DNA of 9,264 nt from Actinomycetes bacterium. GTDB taxonomy: Bacteria; Actinomycetota; Acidimicrobiia; Acidimicrobiales; JAJYPT01. The stretch lies in NCBI GenBank assembly GCA_021795135.1, contig JAJYPT010000062.1, positions 1 through 9,264 of the forward strand, written 5' to 3'. The first letter of the stretch is position 1; the number at the start of each line of letters is the position of its first letter. Of the stretch, positions 1-4,786 are shown piece by piece. Position numbers and translations under genes: made by a program. The notes below the pieces were generated by a model, which had not been told where the DNA came from, searched no databases, and worked only from the letters and a program-made list of their open reading frames with translations.

Positions 1-339
1 AGCAAGAGCTTTTGATATTCCATCTTTTGTCATCTGTTCTATAGTTTCTTCTAAATAAGGTGTCCAATTCCTATTTCCCCAATAGACTTTCAGATCTCCT
101 AGTCCATTATTTTGCAGATTTTTTTCGAGATCTTTTATGAGTTGTCTATTTTGTTCATTTATAGGACTTTTTCCTCCAAAGTGAAAGTAATGTTCAGCAA
201 CTTGGAGCATCCTTTGACGAGGAACTGGTTTTCCCCTTAGGACATTTTCTAAAAAAGGCATTACATCTTCTTCGCCTTCAGGACCGCCAAAAGATACGAC
301 TATAATTGCTTCGTAACCATTGAATCTTTCTGGATTCAT
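1..339 (-). CDS. hemH: Ferrochelatase, N-terminal 113 residues (3' end outside window)
   Basis: The - strand reads open from an ATG at 339 to the window edge, so only the N-terminal 113 residues are visible. The start matches ferrochelatases: a beta-strand running into SFGGPEG, then FLENVLRGK, then EHYFHFGGKSPIN, and YWGNRNW near residues 93-99. Ferrochelatases insert Fe2+ into protoporphyrin IX, or into coproporphyrin III in Gram-positive-type pathways, at the end of haem synthesis. The catalytic His/Glu pair lies in the missing part, so activity and substrate class cannot be judged. From memory, the GPEG..FLENV..G segment is most like actinobacterial and planctomycete enzymes. AGGAG at 345-349 (read on the - strand) sits 5 nt before the ATG and supports the start. 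The gene diverges from the deacetylase gene across a 117-bp AT-rich gap. Confidence 0.9.
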   Translation of the reverse strand, partial: MNPERFNGYEAIIVVSFGGPEGEEDVMPFLENVLRGKPVPRQRMLQVAEHYFHFGGKSPINEQNRQLIKDLEKNLQNNGLGDLKVYWGNRNWTPYLEETIEQMTKDGISKALA

Positions 340-344
340 TTCAA

Positions 345-349
345 CTCCT
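345..349 (-). promoter_or_regulatory. Ribosome binding site of the ferrochelatase gene
   Basis: AGGAG on the - strand, 5 nt upstream of the ATG at 339. It fixes the start of a gene whose 3' end is outside the window. Confidence 0.7.
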
Positions 350-399
350 AATAATTATTGTTATTTATTTTAATTTTAATTGTTTAATTAGATTTTCTT

Positions 400-429
400 T
401 TGTTATTAAAAGTAGTTGGAATGTATGGT
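400..429 (+). promoter_or_regulatory. Possible sigma70-like promoter for the deacetylase gene
   Basis: TTGTTA at 400-405 and TATGGT at 424-429 are separated by 18 bp, each matching four of six consensus bases. They lie in the divergent gap between ferrochelatase and deacetylase, with about 20 nt from the predicted transcription start to the ATG at 457. The gap is almost pure A+T, so chance matches are likely and this is only a candidate. Confidence 0.25.
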
Positions 430-456
430 ATTTGTCACAAGATAGGAACAAAATGA

Positions 457-1173
457 ATGGTTGATACAAAAGCAAATACTGTAAGCCCTATTCCTTCTTC
501 AGCCCTTGCTATATATGCTCATCCCGATGATGCAGAAGTTTCTTGTGGCGGAACATTGGCTTTTTGGAGTAGAAATGGTTGTCAGGTAGATGTGGTAATT
601 GGCACCACAGGGGATAAGGGCTCAAGTGATGAGTTTGTAAGTACTAATGAGTTAGTGTGCCTTAGAGAACAAGAAATAGCTCAATCAGCTAAATTAACTG
701 GTATCTCTGCTTATCATATGTTGAAATATCCTGACGGAGCAATTAGTAATGATGAAGTTTTGAGAGAGAAATTAGTTGCTTTGATGAGAAAACTGAAACC
801 TGAAGTTGTTCTTTGTCCTGATCCAACCTCAGTTTTTTTTGGACAACACTACTACAATCATAGAGATCATCGAGAAGTAGGATGGGCTGTACTAGATTCA
901 ATCTCACCAGCAGTTAGTAGTCCATTATATTTTCCAAATACCGGAAAAGCACATAAAGTAGAAAAGGTATTGCTCTCAGGAACCTCCTATCCCGATAAAT
1001 GGGTAGACATCTCAACTGCTTTAGAGGTAAAAATATCTGCCTTGTTGTGTCACAAGACTCAATTGAGACAAGATCCTCAGATGCTTGCAGAAGTTATTCG
1101 TCAAAGAGCTGAAGAAGAAGGACGTCGTCTAGGTCTAAGTTATGCTGAATCTTTTAGGCAATTAATTCTTTAG
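457..1173 (+). CDS. PIG-L/LmbE-family metal-dependent deacetylase
   Basis: A 238-residue protein, the usual size for the PIG-L/LmbE family, whose members remove N-acetyl groups from GlcNAc-type conjugates using Zn2+. The hallmark AHPDD motif is at residues 21-25, so H22 and D25 are the expected first two metal ligands and D24 the expected general base. A second histidine-rich segment, NHRDHR at 134-139, supplies the third ligand, probably H138. No signal peptide or membrane segment is visible, so it should be cytoplasmic. Relatives include BshB (bacillithiol) and MshB (mycothiol) deacetylases, but nothing in the sequence assigns the substrate. AGGAA at 444-448 lies 8 nt before the ATG. An overlapping ATG at 453 opens only three codons and is not the start. 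It is convergent with, and overlaps by 4 bp, the next gene. Confidence 0.88.
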   Translation: MVDTKANTVSPIPSSALAIYAHPDDAEVSCGGTLAFWSRNGCQVDVVIGTTGDKGSSDEFVSTNELVCLREQEIAQSAKLTGISAYHMLKYPDGAISNDEVLREKLVALMRKLKPEVVLCPDPTSVFFGQHYYNHRDHREVGWAVLDSISPAVSSPLYFPNTGKAHKVEKVLLSGTSYPDKWVDISTALEVKISALLCHKTQLRQDPQMLAEVIRQRAEEEGRRLGLSYAESFRQLIL

Positions 1174-1556
1174 GATGGAAGATAGAAGTCTTTAGGATCT
1201 ATTTTGGGTTCAACAGTTTCTAATTTATTTAAAAACTCTACTGCATGAGTATTACATAACCTCCAAGTTTTAATCTCCCCTAGTCTTACAACGTGAAAAC
1301 TATGGGTTTTATCCAGCCTAGTCTGACAAATTGAACAGACCTCACTTATTGATGGGTCACCTAACTCTTGCTTGGTTTTAGCCCAACAACTATGACACAT
1401 AGTACCTGAGTCATCTTTTAGTTCTAAATTTCCAGGATGGTACATGAAGCGGATGCCAAGGTTGGGAGAAAACTGTTCAATATTAGGTTCTTCTGGATCT
1501 GCTAAACCAAATAATCGTTTCGAACATCTATCACAACAAAGATCATTTACCGTCAT
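1170..1556 (-). CDS. Small cysteine-rich, probably zinc-binding protein of unknown function
   Basis: A 128-residue protein that I do not recognise as a named family. It has two likely zinc-binding units. The first combines CDRC (C8, C11, plus an extra C7) with CHSC (C54, C57), about 42 residues apart. The second combines CSIC (C74, C77) with CNTH (C101, H104). CxxC...CxxC and CxxC...CxxH spacing is typical of zinc ribbons or treble-clef knuckles, which bind nucleic acid or mediate protein contacts. There is no signal peptide or membrane segment. AAAAGG at 1565-1570, read on the - strand, is 8 nt from the ATG. Cysteines arranged in regular pairs and codon use like its neighbours argue for a real gene. 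It is antiparallel to the sulfur operon, so a functional link is not indicated. Confidence 0.75.
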   Translation of the reverse strand: MTVNDLCCDRCSKRLFGLADPEEPNIEQFSPNLGIRFMYHPGNLELKDDSGTMCHSCWAKTKQELGDPSISEVCSICQTRLDKTHSFHVVRLGEIKTWRLCNTHAVEFLNKLETVEPKIDPKDFYLPS

Positions 1557-1575
1557 TTATCCAGCCTTTTTCAAA

Positions 1576-1611
1576 TTAGTACTACTTGGATTCTTTCTAT
1601 AGGTTAGTACT
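1576..1611. repeat. Direct repeat TTAGTACT, two copies 28 bp apart
   Basis: TTAGTACT occurs at 1576-1583 and again at 1604-1611. Each copy contains the palindrome AGTACT, so each could be a half or full site for a dimeric regulator. The pair lies 20-55 bp upstream of the start of the zinc-binding protein gene on the - strand, where an operator would be expected. The repeat is seen directly and the regulatory role is inferred. Confidence 0.4.
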
Positions 1612-1681
1612 TAGCAAGGGCTAGGCTTTTTTAGGAATAAAATTTTCCAAGTAAATTAAATAAAACATTTATAGTGGCGTG

Positions 1682-1721
1682 AAAAATATTTTATTTTTAT
1701 TCCTAAAAATAAAATATTTTT
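1682..1721. repeat. Perfect 17-bp A+T-only inverted repeat with 6-nt loop
   Basis: Arms 1682-1698 and 1705-1721 are exact reverse complements made only of A and T, separated by ATTCCT. Each arm ends in five Ts (TTTTT at 1694-1698 and 1717-1721). As DNA it could extrude as a cruciform or act as a flexible element. As RNA it is a weak all-AU stem with no GC clamp, so I do not call it a terminator. Confidence 0.6.
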
Positions 1722-1748
1722 GATTATATGAAAAAAATAAATTGAAAA

Positions 1749-1871
1749 ATGACAATAACTACAAATGGGACTTTTCCAAATTTATACACAATTGAAAAAA
1801 CCTTATCTTTTTTAGAAAAACTATCTTGTAAAGCTATTAAAAAAGTAGAAGGCAACAGGAAGTTGCAATAA
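1749..1871 (+). CDS. Doubtful 40-codon small ORF upstream of tusA
   Basis: An ATG-to-TAA frame of 40 codons encoding a lysine-rich peptide with a single cysteine. It contains the internal run KTLSFLEKLSCKAIKKVE, which could form an amphipathic helix. The upstream sequence is A-rich with no Shine-Dalgarno, no family is recognisable, and a frame of this length is common by chance in such AT-rich DNA. It lies on the same strand as the operon about 230 bp upstream of tusA, so a leader peptide cannot be excluded. Confidence 0.12.
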   Translation: MTITTNGTFPNLYTIEKTLSFLEKLSCKAIKKVEGNRKLQ

Positions 1872-1997
1872 ATATTTCGCTTTATCCCCCATGAGCATTC
1901 TTTGAAAAATAAAGTATTTTACTCAATTGTATTAGTTTGCTTTTTAGGACTATATTGATATAAGTGAGACTTAGATATAAATAATTTCTATAGCCTC

Positions 1998-2048
1998 CAA
2001 GACTTTTGCTACTTCTCCAATAAGGCAAACAGTGGTAGGAGTGTCTTG
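1998..2048 (+). promoter_or_regulatory. Self-complementary segment overlapping the tusA promoter
   Basis: CAAGAC at 1998-2003 pairs with GTCTTG at 2043-2048. Inside this, TTTGC (2005-2009) can pair with GCAAA (2025-2029), or instead CTCC (2015-2018) can pair with GGAG (2038-2041), giving two competing folds. The right arm overlaps the candidate -35 box of the tusA promoter. If transcription starts downstream of that box, the structure acts as DNA (an operator). If a promoter lies further upstream, it could be a folded leader. No known riboswitch class is recognised. Confidence 0.25.
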
Positions 2049-2075
2049 ACGGGACGTTGAAATTAATGATATATC
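2046..2075 (+). promoter_or_regulatory. Predicted sigma70-type promoter of the tusA-led operon
   Basis: TTGACG at 2046-2051 matches five of six -35 bases. TATATC at 2070-2075 matches four of six -10 bases, after an 18-bp spacer. Initiation near 2082 would leave a leader of about 18 nt that still contains the whole AAGGGGGG ribosome binding site. This is the best promoter match I found in the window and its position suits the first gene of the operon. Confidence 0.45.
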
Positions 2076-2086
2076 TATATGCGAAT

Positions 2087-2094
2087 AAGGGGGG
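2087..2094 (+). promoter_or_regulatory. G-tract ribosome binding site of tusA
   Basis: AAGGGGGG ends 5 nt before the ATG at 2100. A second G5 run (2102-2106) precedes an in-frame ATG at 2112, so either start can be served. I chose 2100 because its site is longer and better spaced. Starting at 2112 would remove only four residues. Confidence 0.55.
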
Positions 2095-2099
2095 AATAG

Positions 2100-2351
2100 A
2101 TGGGGGATTCAATGGTAGATTCTGCTCCCGCGTCCGTATTGGATTGCACAGGATTGCAGTGCCCGCTTCCAGTTATAAAGACAGCGCAAGCGATGAAAAA
2201 GATTGAAATAGGTCAAGTCCTTGAGTTGATCGCTACTGATCCAGGTGTAGAGCCGGATATGAAAGCTTGGTCATCTCGTACTGGAAATGAATTGGTAGAT
2301 ATTACCCAAGACGGAGATGTTTTTCATGTCTTTTTGAGAAGGGTACGTTAA
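2100..2351 (+). CDS. tusA: TusA-family sulfur carrier protein
   Basis: An 83-residue protein of the TusA/SirA family, small cytoplasmic two-layer alpha/beta proteins that carry sulfane sulfur as a cysteine persulfide. The family motif CPxP is present as CPLP at residues 21-24, so C21 is the persulfide-forming residue. A second cysteine, C16, lies in the preceding LDCTG segment. The rest fits the fold: a helix around TAQAMKK, the strand LELIATDPGVEPDMKAW, and a closing VFHVFLRR strand. It is the first gene of the operon and its stop is one base before the dsrE start. In sHdr organisms TusA is thought to pass sulfur to, or receive it from, DsrE-type proteins and to deliver it towards the sHdr/LbpA system. 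TusA also serves tRNA thiolation elsewhere, but this context favours sulfur oxidation. Confidence 0.93.
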   Translation: MGDSMVDSAPASVLDCTGLQCPLPVIKTAQAMKKIEIGQVLELIATDPGVEPDMKAWSSRTGNELVDITQDGDVFHVFLRRVR

Positions 2352-2352
2352 T

Positions 2353-2742
2353 ATGCCATTTTTTACTGGTGAGGGAGAGGGAAAGATTGTTTATGTCCAA
2401 ACTCATGGAGTAAACGATCCTGGTCGTTCAGCGACACCGTTTTTTTTAGCTGCCTCAGCTGCAGCCATGGAATGTGAAGTCAAGATTTATTTCACTATGT
2501 ATGGGCCTCAACTACTACAAAAAGAAATAATTGACAAAATCGGACCTAAGGGTGACACAGGTCAAAAGCTAAGATACTTTATTGATCAAGCTTTAGAACT
2601 AGGAGTAGATCTTTATGTTTGTCAGCCATCGTTAGACTTGAATGATCTAGCTATTGAAGATCTTATAGATGAAGTTCAAATGATTGGTGGGGCTGCTTTT
2701 AATGAAATGGCCATGGAAGCTGATGCGGTGGTTTCTTTTTAA
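2353..2742 (+). CDS. dsrE: DsrE-family sulfurtransferase (DsrE3-like by context)
   Basis: A 129-residue soluble protein with the DsrE/DsrF-like alpha/beta fold: strand KIVYVQTHG at 11-19, helix FFLAASAAAME at 30-40, strand EVKIYFTMYGPQLL, strand VDLYVCQPSLDL near 85-96, and a closing DAVVSF strand. C90 in YVCQ is at the position of the conserved DsrE cysteine and is the likely persulfide acceptor. C41 is a second cysteine. No membrane helix is present. Such proteins exchange persulfide sulfur with TusA, and tusA-dsrE pairs commonly sit beside shdr genes. Only one base separates it from tusA and two from shdrC1, suggesting translational coupling. AAGGG at 2339-2343 lies 9 nt before the ATG. 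Family membership is clear, but the subtype (DsrE2, DsrE3A-C) is inferred from context. Confidence 0.88.
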   Translation: MPFFTGEGEGKIVYVQTHGVNDPGRSATPFFLAASAAAMECEVKIYFTMYGPQLLQKEIIDKIGPKGDTGQKLRYFIDQALELGVDLYVCQPSLDLNDLAIEDLIDEVQMIGGAAFNEMAMEADAVVSF

Positions 2743-2744
2743 TT

Positions 2745-3461
2745 ATGGAAACCAACAGTAGTGCACTATATAAAGCTCCATCAGTCTCAGGATATGCTGA
2801 TGTACCTTATGAGGAAAAAGTTAAATTTTTTCAAGACGTACAAGCAGATGCTAGATTTCCGGATTATATATATGGTTGTTACGAATGTGGTATCTGTGTA
2901 GCTGCTTGTCCTTCTGCTCGCTTTTATGATTTTAGTCCTCGACGGGTAGCTCAAGCCATAGCTAGGCAAGATGTTGAACTCATTTATCAACAAGTTCAAG
3001 AAGATATTTGGGAATGTTCACAATGTTTTTCATGTTTGCGATGTCCACGAGGAAATAATCCGGGTGGTTTGATAACCATCATGAGAGAAGTATCAGTAAA
3101 TAAGGGTCTTGGTGCTGCCAAAGAAGCCTTAGAAGGTTATTCTCGTATTATCTACAAGATCATGTCTACTGGAACTCAAGTTTCACCTGACATGCTTCAA
3201 CCTGATGCTTTTCCAGACTGGGGTCCTGAAGTCAAAGACGTTTCAGACAACCTAGCACTTTGGAGGAAGATGTTGCCTCCTGAGACGCACCATACTACCT
3301 CAACAGGGTGGGATGTTGCAGATAGAACCCTAATCGAACTTTATCTTATATGGTTCGAAACAGGAGCTCTTAACATGATTAAGGAAGTCGACGAAGGTCT
3401 TCATATGATTTTGGAAGAAGTCATGGAAGAAAGACTGGAAGAGGAGGGGATTGAGATATGA
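2745..3461 (+). CDS. shdrC1: sHdrC1, iron-sulfur electron-transfer subunit of the sHdr complex
   Basis: A 238-residue HdrC-like ferredoxin subunit. The first 4Fe-4S motif is C45, C48, C51, C55-P, the standard CX2CX2CX3CP. The second is C91, C94, C97, C100-P, with CX2CX2CX2CP spacing, one residue shorter than usual, followed by RGNNPGG. In canonical HdrABC, HdrC moves electrons between the flavin subunit HdrA and the CCG subunit HdrB. Here the partners should be sHdrA and sHdrB1. The C-terminal 130 residues are mostly helical, with an acidic tail of consecutive Glu residues. It starts 2 nt after dsrE with no clear Shine-Dalgarno, so translation is probably coupled. Its end overlaps the shdrB1 start in an ATGA. 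No membrane segment is seen, so it is cytoplasmic. Confidence 0.9.
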   Translation: METNSSALYKAPSVSGYADVPYEEKVKFFQDVQADARFPDYIYGCYECGICVAACPSARFYDFSPRRVAQAIARQDVELIYQQVQEDIWECSQCFSCLRCPRGNNPGGLITIMREVSVNKGLGAAKEALEGYSRIIYKIMSTGTQVSPDMLQPDAFPDWGPEVKDVSDNLALWRKMLPPETHHTTSTGWDVADRTLIELYLIWFETGALNMIKEVDEGLHMILEEVMEERLEEEGIEI

Positions 3462-4645
3462 GTATTCCTATGGATGCTTTACTCAAAAAGAAAGAAAAGT
3501 TTGTTCGAGAACCCGATAGACGTTCGGAAGATTTTCATGAACAACTTTTTGACTTAGAAGCAAAAGGCGAAATTATCGTTCAAAGAACCAGCGACGATGT
3601 TGTTGAGGTTCCCACTAAATACGGTAATACTAAAAAGATTCAACGAGGTCATTTATGGCATCATAAATCTTGTGGACAATGCGGTCATATTCCAGGATAT
3701 TCTACATCTATATTTTGGATAATGAGAAAACTTGGATATGATTACAATGATCCAAGAGATCAAACTTCTTGTACAGCATGGAATTACTATGCCAGTGCTA
3801 CTTCTAATCAAGCAGCTCAAGCTGCAGTAGCTTTACGTAATTTTGCCGCAGCTTATGAAACAGGTTATTTTCCGTTGATCCACTGTGGAACTTCTTTTGG
3901 TCATTATAAAGAAGTTCGATCAGAATTGTTACGTGAGAAGCATTTACGTGACGAAGTACGCAGAGTGTTGGATAAACTTGGCAAGCCATTAGTTATTCCA
4001 GAAGAAATAGTTCATTATTCGGAATATCTTTATGCTATGAGAGATGAAATAGCTCAAAAGCAGGTAGTCAATTTTGACAATATTGCTGTAACAGTTCATC
4101 CAGCTTGTCATTATTACAAATTGGTTGAAGGCGATGCTATTTTTGATCCAGAAGTTTATGGGGGTCAACGTACAGCTGTTGTTACAGGGGTAGCAGAAGC
4201 TTTGGGAGCAGAGGTAAAGAACTATTCAACTTGGTTTGACTGCTGTGGGTTTGGATTTAGACACATTTTAGTCCAAAGAGACTTTACTAGATCTTTTGCT
4301 AGTCAACGTAAAATTGAGATTATGAAAGAAGAAGCTAATCCTGATGTAGTTCTTACCCATGATACTGGGTGTGTAACTGCATTAGATAAGAGCCAATTTG
4401 CAGCAAGAGCTCATGATCGCAATGTTGGAGTTCCAGTAATGTCTGAAGCTCAGTTTGCAGCACTAGCCATGGGAGCCCATCCTTATAAGGTTTGCCAACT
4501 ACATTGGCATTCTACTAACTACAGACCTTTATTGGAAAAAATGGGAATTGACTGGCGTAAAGCTTGGTCAGAATTTGAAGATGAGATGAAACGTTTGGAA
4601 AGAGGAGAACAAGAGTTTCTCACTTGGGCAGACGTCGACGCTTAA
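3458..4645 (+). CDS. shdrB1: sHdrB1, CCG-domain subunit of the sHdr complex
   Basis: A 395-residue HdrB-like protein with two CCG-type domains, the module that in methanogen HdrB binds non-cubane 4Fe-4S clusters and cleaves heterodisulfide. The N-terminal domain shows C72/C75, C105 and C143. The usual CC pair reads C105-T106 and the usual CxxC ends in S146. The C-terminal domain shows C217, the pair C262-C263 and C305, while the first Cys of CPxC is D302. A charged extension of about 65 residues precedes the first domain. In sHdr it should act with sHdrA and sHdrC1 on LbpA-bound sulfur. The start is strongly supported by GAGGAGGGG (3441-3449), 8 nt before the ATG, and it overlaps shdrC1 by 4 nt. 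It is followed by a 141-bp gap with inverted repeats. Confidence 0.9.
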   Translation: MSIPMDALLKKKEKFVREPDRRSEDFHEQLFDLEAKGEIIVQRTSDDVVEVPTKYGNTKKIQRGHLWHHKSCGQCGHIPGYSTSIFWIMRKLGYDYNDPRDQTSCTAWNYYASATSNQAAQAAVALRNFAAAYETGYFPLIHCGTSFGHYKEVRSELLREKHLRDEVRRVLDKLGKPLVIPEEIVHYSEYLYAMRDEIAQKQVVNFDNIAVTVHPACHYYKLVEGDAIFDPEVYGGQRTAVVTGVAEALGAEVKNYSTWFDCCGFGFRHILVQRDFTRSFASQRKIEIMKEEANPDVVLTHDTGCVTALDKSQFAARAHDRNVGVPVMSEAQFAALAMGAHPYKVCQLHWHSTNYRPLLEKMGIDWRKAWSEFEDEMKRLERGEQEFLTWADVDA

Positions 4646-4653
4646 AGTATTCC

Positions 4654-4695
4654 GCTAATTTTTGGGGTTTATAATTATAAACCCCAAAAATTAGC
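4654..4695. repeat. Perfect 42-bp palindrome between shdrB1 and shdrA
   Basis: The two 21-base halves are exact reverse complements. As RNA they give a 19-bp stem closed by an AATT loop. The core is TTTTTGGGG on the left and CCCCAAAAA on the right, the reverse of an intrinsic terminator, which would have As before and Us after the GC stem. Because the element is a full palindrome, neither strand has a terminal U-tract. It begins 8 nt after the shdrB1 stop codon. Likely roles are an mRNA-stabilising or processing hairpin, or a protein-binding DNA site. Confidence 0.85.
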
Positions 4696-4710
4696 ACAAA
4701 TTATATGTGC
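4694..4710. repeat. Inverted repeat GCACA-N7-TGTGC
   Basis: Five-bp arms at 4694-4698 and 4706-4710 enclose an AT spacer of 7 bp. It overlaps the end of the 42-bp palindrome by two bases. The size resembles an operator half-site pair, but short matches like this also arise by chance. Confidence 0.3.
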
Positions 4711-4722
4711 ATAAATAATTTA

Positions 4723-4757
4723 TATTCACAATAGTATTTGTTACTTATTTGTGAATA
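4723..4757. promoter_or_regulatory. Inverted repeat TATTCACAA-N17-TTGTGAATA, possible operator upstream of shdrA
   Basis: Perfect 9-bp arms at 4723-4731 and 4749-4757 with a 17-bp spacer, centre-to-centre 26 bp. Each arm contains ATTCA or TGAAT, a half-site type used by ArsR-family repressors, and sHdr operons are known in some bacteria to be controlled by an ArsR-type repressor (sHdrR). No regulator gene is in this window. The repeat is 30 bp upstream of the shdrA start, so it could control a second, internal promoter. The repeat is seen directly and the operator role is inferred. Confidence 0.4.
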
Positions 4758-4775
4758 CTTATCAAGTCGTTAAAT

Positions 4776-4781
4776 AGGGGG
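4776..4781 (+). promoter_or_regulatory. G-tract ribosome binding site of shdrA
   Basis: GGGGGA ends 5 nt before the ATG at 4787. A second, out-of-frame ATG overlaps at 4783. The context AATAGGGGGAAT is close to AATAAGGGGGGAAT ahead of tusA. Confidence 0.5.
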
Positions 4782-4786
4782 AATGA

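Larger units (their letters stand above)
1557..2099. other. 543-bp intergenic region upstream of the sulfur operon
   Basis: Very AT-rich spacer between the divergent zinc-binding protein gene and tusA. From left to right it holds two copies of TTAGTACT (1576-1583, 1604-1611), a perfect A+T-only hairpin (1682-1721), a weak 40-codon ORF (1749-1871), a less AT-rich segment with self-complementary stretches (1998-2048) and a promoter candidate (2046-2075). I see no tRNA, rRNA, CRISPR or mobile-element ends. A 76-codon reading frame on the - strand (1882-2112) overlaps the tusA start and promoter and looks non-coding. Confidence 0.7.

Noticed and set aside
1851..1866. GCAAC-AGGAA-GTTGC hairpin as a terminator in the intergenic region
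   Set aside because: It has only five pairs and no T-tract; matches of this size are expected by chance.
1882..2112. 76-codon open frame on the - strand upstream of tusA
   Set aside because: It overlaps the tusA start, RBS and promoter, has no family signature, and has a composition typical of chance frames in AT-rich spacers.
2787..2999. Antisense frame inside shdrC1 (others at 3804-3989 and 6797-7006)
   Set aside because: All three lie within conserved genes on the opposite strand and carry no recognisable motifs.
4654..4695. Reading the 42-bp palindrome as a normal rho-independent terminator
   Set aside because: The T-run is before the G-run and the A-run after the C-run, so no U-tract follows the stem on either strand, and the operon clearly continues.
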